From Gonium pectorale (lineage: Eukaryota > Chlorophyta > Chlorophyceae > Chlamydomonadales > Volvocaceae), in the NCBI GenBank assembly GCA_001584585.1, contig LSYV01000003.1, positions 1,933,687 to 1,997,686 on the forward strand: a stretch of 64,000 nt of DNA, given 5' to 3'. Both the position numbers and the translations under genes were made by a program. This document shows positions 25,896-36,200 of this stretch, in pieces (within the stretch, counting starts at the first letter, position 1; the number at the start of each line of letters is the position of its first letter). Below the pieces are notes generated by a model. It saw nothing but the letters and a program-made list of their open reading frames with translations, was not told the DNA's origin and searched no databases.

Positions 25896-27417
25896 GTTGC
25901 CGACAGGCCGCCCAGCAAGGGAAGCGCCACGCTCAAAGTGTCGCTGAGCGCGCCGAGTGCACTGGCCCTCAGGGTGACCAACAGAGACATATATGGTTCA
26001 TTCCGGTAGTCTTAAAGCCGTCGACCCTGTGCGCATGGCTAGCGAAGTGACAGCCATGGTGGAATTCAGGCGTCTTGCCTTAAAAAAGCAATGAAGACAA
26101 CAACATTGAACGTGTATCGAGCAAGGCTGGAACACTGTTAGTCTGACATGGTTTAGGCCCCTGTCACGTGGCGCATCAACACTGCTTCGATTCTACGTGT
26201 TTCCTTTCCAGACTCTCTGCGCTCGGCAGTACTTCAGACGGTCCGCCGGTCAGCCTGGAGTACGGCTCCGGACTCCTATATTTATGACCCCTCCTAGGGG
26301 ACGACATATCGTGCATGCGAACGCCGAATACTCCGACAGCACCAGCTTTCGTTCTGCGAACTGTAAAACTGTTCGTTCTCCGACACTACCTATCTCGTCT
26401 AAAATAACACATACTTGTGCTAGCACCAGCAGTATGAAGTTTTACTGGAGTGACAGCTAGATATGTTCCACGCTCGTCCAGGAGTCCGGCTGCACGATTC
26501 CCTCAGAGCTCCCTGCTCTGGATTCCCTTGTTCCCGCAGGTCAAGATTGCTTACATAGAAAACAGATCTGCAGAAGTTTTGGGTTGACATGGTCAGGCAA
26601 CCCGTGTACCGTACAGGCGTGTGGCTGCCCCTTCCCTGGCCCCTTCCAGCAGTCCCCTTCCGTAATAACCGCTGTCATACATGCTCGCTTCTTCCAGTTA
26701 TAGTTACGTGCGACTGCTGCTCCGTACAGCTGCTGCTCTATCCCTTTCCATTTTCTTTTTGGGGGGCACATGTTCTTGTTCTGTACCCGCCCTGTTGGAA
26801 ACGTTGCGCCTTCGGGCGTGTATGGCCGTAGAGGCGGGCTCCCTCTTTCTGCATGGTTTCTCTTGTTTCGTTTCTCATATTGCCCGCGGCTCACTGTCAC
26901 GAGCGGGCTACCGGTATCGCTAGCCAGCCTTTCGGCCGATCGTCCGTCTGGAGCTCCGCCTGTATGAAGGAAAGGCTCATAACTGTGCTTCTTACATCAC
27001 CGCGAGGTCTATGGCTGCAAGCAGGATATGTACGAGGCGTCCCCCTATGTGCCTGCGGCCCAGCGCAGATGCCGACACCTAGTCGCCTGTGACAACCTTC
27101 ATGGCCATCAACGGAACGAGCCTGCTCTCTTGATTGCCGTAGTTGACCACATGACCGCCAGTAACACGGCCGCGAGCGTACCCCAATGTGATGTAATCGT
27201 ATGACCTAGCTACAACTATATGCGCTGCAACAGCTCAAGCGCCGCAAACCAACGTTCTGTCTATCTGCGAGGTTAACCCCATATGCACTGTGGGCTAAGG
27301 CCGAAGCGCTCAGGTTTCTTCATATCTTTCCGCTGCTGTTATTGTCCTACGTCAATGATAGCCAATGCCAGACGGTCCAGGAGCAATCCTGCAACTGCTC
27401 AAACCTACGTTCGCTCG
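25896..27417. other. Intergenic stretch between copy B start and OPR gene end
   Basis: It should hold the promoter of PAS copy B (right after 25895) and the 3' UTR of the OPR gene. A TGTAA-type signal on the minus strand is at 26992-26996. A pyrimidine-rich part near 26600-26950 has open frames but no motif. Confidence 0.45.
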
Positions 27418-30400
27418 TCACACGGCCCCCACCGAGCACTGCGACATTGTCGCAACCTTCGGGTTCTCAAGCTGGTGCCCAGCCCACGTGGCAACACCCT
27501 GCAGGACGGCGCCACTACAGGACGATGCCACTAGCCTGACCTCAGGGACCTTCAAGGTGCCCAAGCCCGTGCCATGAGAGCTGGCGTTGCGAGTCGTACG
27601 TGGTGCACTAGCGCCACCCGTTGAGCTGCTGAGCCCGGCGGTAGGGACGCAGGCGTCATCGCCGATAGCACTTGGCACCTCTGCAGGCAAGGCTGCGTTG
27701 CCTGTAGCCGGGCCCAATCCCAAGCTCGTCGCCAAGGGCACGTCGCGGCCAGCACCCGGGCTGCCGTGAGACCTGAGAACCGCCCACCACTGAGGGCCCG
27801 GGTCATGCCGCAGGCGCACCAGCGCCCAAATGATGAGCGACAGCTCACGTGCTGAGCAGTACTCCAGGCTGGCTCCCAGGCAGCCTAGGTAGGCCGCAAG
27901 CCACTCCGAATCCGGGCGGATGTCCAGCATGGCCAGCGACCATAGGAGGCGGCTTAGCACCCTGATGCGCTGGAACTCACCGCCGTTGTCGACGCCCTTG
28001 CGCAGCTTTGTGCGACTGGGGCTAGTGCCGCGCGCAGCTGCATTCATCTGCAAAAGGGACGCGCCCAGACCCGTGGTGTTAAAATTATCCAACAGCACCG
28101 AGAATGGGACAAACCCAGCGCATGCACACTTGAAGTGCTTGCGGAGAGTCATCTTGGGGAAGATAGCAATCCTTTCAAGTGCCGGCATGAACTGCAAACG
28201 GAGTCACGCGTGCACATAGTCCCTCCTGCCAGCGCGCACCTGTTCGGAGCTTTGTTGGCCGCTTGTCGACCGCAGCTCCACGCCCTCCCGACTGGCCGCA
28301 GGCGCTGCAGCCATGCGCTGCGCCGACACTCGCAGCAGCTCCGCCCTTAAGCCGGCCGGCGGTCGGAACCCCAGACGAGCCACTGCGTACGCGGCGGACG
28401 AGATGTGCGTCAACCCGAGCTCCGCGACTCCAGGCTTCAAGGCTTCCGCCCAGCGCAGCAGCCAGATGCGGTCGGGCTTGTGCCCGAGGTCCACCAGACT
28501 CTGCAGCACGGACACGAGCTCGAAGGGCTTGAAGCTTGGCAGGCGCTTGAACAGATGGGACTCGAAGAGCAGGAGCCACTGCTGGTGGGCCTTGAAGTGC
28601 AGGCCCGCCGCGGCCGCCAGCAGCGCGACTACCTCAGCGTCCGTGTGCTCATACAGCTCCCTGGCCGCGCGCGTGAGGATCATCCACAAGTGCGGCCGTG
28701 GCACGGCGCAGCGCAGACGACCGGCAGCCCACAGGGCATTGGTGCGGTGTTGCCGGCCCAGGCTGTCATAGCTGCACAGAAGCACCACACCGAAGGCAAA
28801 GCTCGGTATATTTAGCAGAACGGTGGGAGTTGCGGTGCTGCTATTGGCAACAGGCCCTGCCAGGTACACATGGGATGACATGAATGCACCTGAAGCACAG
28901 TCACAGCGCACAATCAAGATACAAAGCCAAAGCATTGACTGGCGCGTGCACCTAAGCTGTGCCCCAAATTCTACACCGCAGAGCTCACGGAAGAGAGCAC
29001 CTGCAGCTCTAGTTCGGGACGCGACATACCAAGCCCGATGTTGCCCGCAATGCATGACGCTGGCGTCACGTGTGAGTACGCCAGGTCGCCAATTGTGGGC
29101 ATGTCAACAAAGCCATACAGAATCGTGACAGCCGCGCCCACCCAGTACCCACCTGTCCATCACGCGCGCCCAGATCGCCTGGAACATCTCCGGCTCCGGC
29201 CGATACTCCATGTGCGCAAGTGTCAGCAGCAGCCCCGTCAGTTGGGTCGCAGTCAACCGCTGGACGCTCCCGCCCACAACGCTCAGCGCCACCTCCATGA
29301 AGGCCTGGGGCGGCTGGTAGAGCCAGTCGGCCATGCTGCCGAGAATGACCGCCAGGTCCGTTGCAATCGCCACTGCTGGCGCCGTCGCTCCTCCCCCTGC
29401 CCGTGTGGTCTCCTGCGCCAGCCGCTCTCCAGACGCTTCGCTACTCCCCGCCAGTGGTCCTAGAGGGCTCGGCTCCCCACTGCTGGACTGCGCAGCGTCG
29501 ACATCCCCCCTGCTGCTGTCCTGCGGCACCTCCCGCAACCGCGCCTTCACAAGCGGCCCCAACGCGTTGGGGTGCAGGTGAGGGCCCCACCGCTGGAGGG
29601 TCGGGGGCGGCACCACCTCGGACTCAACCAGCAGTGCGCAGACGCGGACACGGTACTGGCGGACCCAGTCCGGGTTCAGCTCGCCGCCCATGTGCACAAG
29701 GCCGTAAAGCAGCAGGGCGAGCTCGCGCATCCCGTACTGCCGGAAGTTGATGGATGTGTGCCGGAAGATTCCGCCCAGCAGGCTGCTATGCGGAGCCACG
29801 CGCAGCTTTCCAGCCGCATAGCAGAGATGCGCCAACTCAGCCGGCCGAAAGTCGCGCAGCCGGCTGTTCACCGCCGCAAAATAGTCCTCGAGCCAAAGAG
29901 ACGAGGGCACGAACTGGAGAAGCATCAGGGCATAAAGCACGTTGGCAAGGTGCTGCGGCTCAAACGCCGGCAGCTGCGCGCGTATCCGTGCGAGCAAAGA
30001 CGCCAGCCACGGCCCGGACGGCCGGTGGCCGAGCTTGCCGAAGGCCCACAGCGTGTTCGCCAACTGGCGAGCCCGGAAGTTCGGGAGGTGCACCGTCACT
30101 GCCTCCTCCAGCTTTTCCAGGAAAGAGCCCCGATCGTCCGCTGGTCGATGTAGCTGAGGTCTCCCAAACTTGGCGGCAGACAACGGCTGCGGAAGAGGTG
30201 CAAGGCGCAGCTGGCGCCCCTCAGGCCCCCTGTCCGGTGGCTTCGCTGGCGTCCTAGCTGTATGCAGTCCCTGAACCACTTGTGGAGCAGCCTGCACACC
30301 CACTGCCATGTGACCACCTGCCCCACGGCTGCCAGCGCTGCGCCGGTCGCGCTGAAGCGGCGGCTCACTGGCGGTCGGGCTCTGCTGGCCGCGACTGCTG

Positions 30401-30735
30401 CTAGCGTGCAGCTGTGCCATGTGGGTTACCACCGCGCTGATATGGAGGTGATTCATTGTGCCACCATAATCGTCAACGAGCCCCTGGAGGTGCTGCCAGC
30501 TGCGAGCGGCCTTGATGCGCGCCATGAGCTCCACCGGAGGGAGCCCTTGAGCGTCCCGCGACTGCCTTTCGGCAGCCGGCCGCAGCGGAATCCCAAGTTG
30601 CAAGGTACTCCCTGCAGCATACTGCGGATGCGGCTGGATGCTTCCCTCATGTTGCAAGTGCTGCCGGTGCCGAGTACCTTCGGACCACAGCTGCACCTGC
30701 AAGCAACGACCCAGGGGCCGCCACATCGGCAACAT
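27418..30735 (-). CDS. Octotricopeptide-repeat (OPR) protein, probable organelle RNA-binding factor
   Basis: The model has three exons: 30735-29153, 28762-28240 and 28191-27418. All junctions are GT-AG with matching phases, giving about 959 residues. The start is the first in-frame ATG (MLPMWRPL). Residues about 65-100 (IKAARSWQHLQGLV...MNHLHISAVV) are the N-terminal signature of the family. After a low-complexity linker come degenerate 38-40 residue helical repeats, e.g. RQLANTLWAFGKLGHRPSGP, HLANVLYALMLLQFVPSSLW, SRLLWSLAMLDIRPDSEWL, LSLIIWALVRLRHDPGPQWW, with the W/L-A-L-G-P..W spacing of OPR repeats. In Chlamydomonas such nuclear-encoded proteins act in chloroplasts or mitochondria on specific transcripts. 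No C-terminal RAP domain is evident. An extra short intron inside the last exon (near 28050-28130) cannot be excluded. Its RNA target is unknown. Confidence 0.8.
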
Positions 30736-31672
30736 TCGCTCAGTCACGCCTTGTGGCCTTGAGTTGTAATGAAATGCTCACTGGCCGCAACTGAAAGGGC
30801 ACAGGGTTCAACCCACACATACAATATCATCAAATCCCCGCGCGGCCTGCACGCTCCATGCGCGCTAGACGGTGCATGCACGAATCGGTTATGGCACGCA
30901 TGCACGCGTCGAGCACTTATCCGTAGACGCGACAGAACCTAGGCCCCCAAACTGACCTGCTGGGGTAGCGGCACTGTCGGCGTTGCGGGTCTTTCTACTG
31001 GACTTGTCGACGGTGCAATTGGCACCCGCACGTAGGCGTGCACAGCCTGTATGTAATGGAGTCGCCCAAACGTCGATGCCCAAGGCCGCTGGCCAAGTGA
31101 GTAGGAGCTGTTCATGAAAAGCAATGAAAGCTTTAACACTATGCGAGAAGAGTCAAGCTCACCCCGCGGCGCTCAGAATAGCAGCCTCCACCCTGCGCCG
31201 GCCGGGGGGAGCGCGCGTGCATATCCAATCGTTAGCTCATCCCAAGCTCAACGATGCGGATGTAAGTGAAAGCCAACAGCAGGAAGTCTGGCTCAAGGAC
31301 GAGTAGGATGGGTTCAACAAGTCGCAGGTCGAATACCAGTCTTGAATACTATTCCCATCCAGCTAGTTATGCATACTACATGGGGGCCCGTGTTCGTGTA
31401 CATGGCCGCCAAGTGTCGTATTCTGTCGCACGGCACACCGTACGTGTACACACCACTTTTGGATGGGTGGTGTGTTTATACTTCATAGCCTCGTGCGTGT
31501 GCGCCGCGCGTGTGTGGCCCCGGGCGCCCTGGGCCGCGGATCCGTCACTGCCGGCACGACGCCCCGAGTGACAGCCGAGTCGCTGGGCATGCCCGTACGC
31601 CAGTCGCCCGTCCCGCTACCCGCCGACCGTCCCACCGAGCCAGCCTGCCGGCCGTCCCTTTCCTCCCCGCAG

Positions 31673-31795
31673 GCATGACCGTCCACAACCCGGCGGTTGC
31701 GGCGCGCGCCAACGAGCTTGTCGCGGCGGGGACCCACTCCCTGGCGGGTACCTGCCGCTTGACCGGTCTGTCCAACGCGGTACTGGCGGCCAAGG
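31673..31795 (+). pseudogene. Orphan exon-like segment (unknown protein fragment)
   Basis: A GC-rich segment lies between a strong acceptor (polypyrimidine, CCCCGCAG) and a donor (AAGG/GTGAGC). It reads MTVHNPAVAARANELVAAGT then HSLAGTCRLTGLSNAVLAAK. The pattern could be a helix-turn-helix fold, but I do not recognise the family. No convincing partner exons flank it. It may be one exon of an undetected gene or a captured gene fragment. Confidence 0.3.
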
Positions 31796-32268
31796 GTGAG
31801 CTTCGATCAATATTCGCCAATAACTCGCACTCGGACGCCTGCTGTCCTGTGGACCCTGCAATACAAGTGCCTTATGGTTCCACGCTTCCAATTTGCAATG
31901 CAGCGGAGCGGTCAGCGAAGCGCTACATGGCTCGATGTCTAACATGTCACTCTGTAACTGTCGGGGGTGCGACGGCCGGGAAGGCGCGCGCCGACGGGTC
32001 AATACCAAGATCTATGATATGCAGGGGCACCTGCCAGAAGCCCCGTGTGCTTAATAACCGGAATTGGGGAGCCGGTTTTCAATTCTTCTCTGACAAATTC
32101 AAGGCAACCAGTGCTGCCAACGAGCTACTGCGACTGGATGGGGTAAGACCAATGTGACTCTACCCATTGACGCTATGCAATCATGGTGTGATCCGCCTAG
32201 AGACACCACCTTGGAATGCAACGATTTGCCCCTCCCCGTGGACCACAGATACCAACTGAGCTGCCCGC

Positions 32269-32420
32269 TGCGGGCCCCTCGGACGCGGACATGACCGCTG
32301 GCGGGCCGCCTGCTGGGCTTTGGCCCCGGCACGGCGCCACCGAGCCCATGGATGCGGGCCCCTCGGACGCGGACATGACCGCTGGCGGGCTGCCTGCTGG
32401 GCTTTGGCCCTGGCACGGCG
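32269..32420 (+). repeat. Imperfect tandem repeat, 84-bp period, about 1.8 copies
   Basis: The unit beginning TGCGGGCCCCTCGGACGCGG at 32269 recurs at 32353 with only a few substitutions. One frame reads GPSDADMTAGG-PAGLWP twice, but no gene is evident. Confidence 0.85.
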
Positions 32421-32447
32421 CGGATAGGTAGATGTTTGTCAGTCTAC

Positions 32448-32516
32448 ACACCTGAGGGAGGGCTGTATGTCCCTCCCGTTGTCTGCGCCCTTTCTCGCCT
32501 CTCCGCCTGTAACCTT
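32448..32516 (+). repeat. Dispersed ~60-bp repeat, copy 3
   Basis: A GGGAGGGCTGTATGTCCCTC block is followed by CCGTTGTCTGCGCCCTTTCT and CGCCTCTCCGCCTGTAA. It matches the inverted copy at 59513-59586 almost base for base. Confidence 0.75.
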
Positions 32517-33256
32517 TCCACAGAAAAAAAAACTTTAGGGAAGTGGAGGTGAGGGTGGGTGGGGTGAGGGGTGAGGCAATTGCCGTATTTTTCGGACAGG
32601 AGGAGCGGCGCGTGGCGCGGCGGCAGCAGGGAGTGGGCGTGTTGTTCGCCGCTGGCTCGGGCGCGGGGCCGTCAGGCTCGCGGCCGTCATCGTCTGGGTC
32701 GGGGCTTATGCAGCCGCTCCTGACGAGTCTGTGTGATGCCCTCTTCCGGAGTGCCTGTGGACTCCTGCGGAGTGCCTGTCGGCAGGCGTCAGTACCATGC
32801 ACAGAGGGGGGGATGTTCGGGAAGGTGTGGGTTTGGGCAGCGTAGGAAAGGGTGATGGCCAATGTTGGGTCCCTCCCAATATGAGCGTTGTTGGGTCTGC
32901 ATTGAGTGTACGTCTTCAGTGTGCACCCCAAAAACATTCCAACATTCCAACTCAAGTTGTTGATGAGAAAGGGGAGCTCGGCCACCCGTATTTTGTGTCC
33001 GCTGTTTGCCTCGCCTTCCTTCACTGCCTGTATACATAATTTGTGCTACTGGCTTCTAAACACGCTTGCTTGCCGACTGCCTCCTGCTGCTAGGATCTCT
33101 AATCTCCCCGACGCAAAGGCTCTTCCAATAGATTCGTCAAATCCTTTGCGTAACAATCACAACAAAATTCGTATCCCAGCAAAGCGCCTCACCTGACAGG
33201 CAGTTAAGGCCACCAGCCGGCTACCGGGCCACGCTGCCCGGGCCGCGCTGTAAGCC

Positions 33257-36200
33257 ATGGCAAACGTGGACCGCTTCCCCTACAGCAGCGCTCCTGTGCG
33301 GCAGGTCAAGGCGGTGCAGTTCAGCGTGTGGGACCCAGCGGAGATCGTGAGTAGCGGGTTTTGGTCCCCAACGGTAGCGGGTTTGCTCCCCGGACTGGTG
33401 CACACGGCTACGCTGCTCCCCAATGCGCAGAAAGCGTACTCGGTGGCGGAGATTGTGAGCAGCGAGACCTATGAAAAGGGCAAAGCCAAGCTTGGGGGTC
33501 TCTCGGACCCCCGCATGGGCACGATGGACCGCGGCGGTATCTGCACCACGGATGGCGCCAGTGCTAACGACAGCCCTGGCTACTTTGGGCACATCGTGCT
33601 TGCACGGCCCGTTTATCATATCGGCTTCATCAAAACAGTTATCCGTGTGCTGCGCTGCGTCAGCTACCACACGTCGAGGCTGCTGGTGGACAAGGTAGGG
33701 CTTGTGCGGGAAACATGGACTGCGCTGGGGGCCGGGCCGCGCAGTGCTGCCTGTGGCGAATGAACTTTGCTTTTAGACGGAACTGTGCGTGACCTTAACG
33801 CCTCCCACCTGCACCCTTTTATCAGCTAACATTGCTTATGGACGGGGCGTATGTTTCCGTCGCTGGTGCCGAGTGTTTATGACCACCTTCTCAAGCCTGC
33901 GGGACCAGGCCAGGACCCGACGGCAGGACACTGACTCAGCATCACCTATTTTCCGTACCCGCCGTCTCCACCTCCTCTCAGGATGACCCCAAGTACTCGT
34001 ACGGGTTGCGCATTACAGACCCGGAGAAGCGGCTGCGCTACTTCGTCCACCTCTGCCAGGGCAAAAAGCTGGACGAGGCTACCGGCAACCCGCAACCTTC
34101 GTACAGACTGGATGGCCTTAAGATCATGGCGGAGTTCCCCAAGCTGAAGGGCGACGAGGAGCAGGAGCAAGACAACGTGGAGCGCAAGCAGGTGAGCGGC
34201 GGCTGTCGGGCTGCGCAGAAATACTGGACGAAGAGCATATGCCCATGGTGATACGAGCGCCCATGGTGATACGAGCGCGCCACGCAAGTAACCACGGCTT
34301 GTAAGAGTTGGCGCCACAGCCCTAGGCCCTCGCACGTCCTGCACCGTATGCTTCCATTCCTCACAACGCAGAGGCTTCTTTTATTGTTTTTTGCAAAAAA
34401 ATGTTTTTGCTTCATGTGTATTGGCCGTTCGTTCATCCATCCCGCAGGAGCTCCCCGCCTCCCGTGCGCTGGAGATCCTGAAGCGGATCCCTCAGGAGGA
34501 CTGCAAGGCGCTGGGCTTCGGCTGCCGCTACACGCGGCCGGACTGGATGATCATCCAGAACTTGCCCGTGCCTCCCCCGCCCGTGCGGCCGTCGGTCATG
34601 ATGGACAGCAGTAGCAGGTGCAGCTGGGCCTGCGGCCGACAGTCGATGCTGGGGACTGCACTGCACTGGTGTACCTAATCACAAACCTCCGCTGCGGGCC
34701 CGTCGGTCGGCTGTACCGCAATAACAAGAAGACCTACTGCACGGACTGTGGGTGCCTGAGTGCAGCACTCGGGGCGGGCCTCACCAAAGTACACTGTTTG
34801 TCTGTTCTCCAGGTGCGAGGATGACCTGACGCACAAGCTGGCGGAGATTCTGCGCACTAACAACGCCATCAAGAAGCAGGATGCAACCGGCACGCCGCAG
34901 CACGTGATCGCGGAGCAGATCATGGCACTGCAGTACCACATCACCACATACTTCGACAACTCCAGCCCAGGTGGGTTGGCCTTCGTTTTGCGTTCCCTGG
35001 TGCGGAGTCCACTGTCCGCGTTTCTTCCTGCGCCATCGGAGGTAGACTGTTCGCTGCCTTAAGCCCTGCCCAACATAACCGTTGCGCACCGACGATGCCC
35101 TCGGCGCAGGCATCCCAAAGTCAAACCAGAAGTCGGGCAGGCCGATCAAGTCCATCAGCGAGCGGCTGAAGGGCAAGTCTGGCCGCATCCGCGGCAACCT
35201 CATGGGCAAGCGTGTGGACTTCTCCGCGCGTACCGTGATCACCGGCGACCCAAACATCGGCATTGACGAGCTGGGCGTGCCCTGGTCCATCGCGCTCAAC
35301 CTGACGTTCCCCGAGACGGTCACGCTGTTCAATATCGAGCGGTGAGGCCACGGCCCCTACAGTGAACTAGTGGCTGTTTGACATGATCAGTGGCTCTGCC
35401 GGGGCATGAACCGCGCCGGTTTCCGATGATGCCTCCTTGCGACCAGAGGCAGTGTCGTACTTACCTGCTGCTAAGGTATGTCAATTCCTTGTAGGCTGCA
35501 GAAGCTGGTCGACAACGGGCCGAACCCGCCCCCTGGCGAGACGGGTGCGAAGCACATTATCCGCGAGGACGGCCGCCGCATCAATCTGGCGGTGCTGAAG
35601 AGCGGTGCCGATCGCCGCCTGGAGTTTGGCGACAAGGTGAGTATAAGAAAGCATGGTACAGAATGTGTGCTGGGGAGTTTCAGACGTAGGTGTCCCTGGT
35701 CCCATTATGACTGCATTGCTCGGTGGTTATGCTCATGCTGACTGAGGCACTACCGTGCGGGCCTGAACAGGTGGAGCGGCACTTGAACAACGGGGATCTG
35801 GTGCTTTTCAACCGGCAGCCCTCGCTGCACAAGATGTCCATGATGGGTCACAGGGTGCGCATCCTGCCCTACTCCACCTTCCGCCTTAACCTCAGGTGCG
35901 CGTGTGATCCGTAGCGGTGGACCGGAGGCTAAACAATTGGGCCCAGAAACCCATTTGATTAAAAATGTGCGCGTTTGCCTTATTCAGTATGCACCCACCG
36001 CGCTTCCAACTTCTGGGTGCAAGAGCTTGCTGCCTCCAGAAGCTTGCTTGCCGTGCGCTCATGAAGCCTACACCAGCATGTATGCTGACGGTTGATCTGC
36101 TTGCGTTGCGGTTCCGCAGCGTGACGACGCCCTACAACGCCGATTTCGACGGCGACGAGATGAACATGCACGTGGCGCAGACGCACGAGACGCGTGCCGA

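Larger units (their letters stand above)
30736..33256. other. Intergenic region between divergent OPR and RPB1 genes
   Basis: It holds the promoters of both divergent genes. It also contains an orphan exon-like segment (31673-31795), an imperfect 84-bp tandem repeat (32269-32420), one dispersed repeat copy (32448-32516) and a 100-codon open frame (32543-32845) without motifs. No TATA box was convincingly seen. Confidence 0.5.

Noticed and set aside
32543..32845. 100-codon plus-strand frame before RPB1
   Set aside because: It lies in likely promoter DNA, is G-rich low complexity with no motif, and is probably chance.
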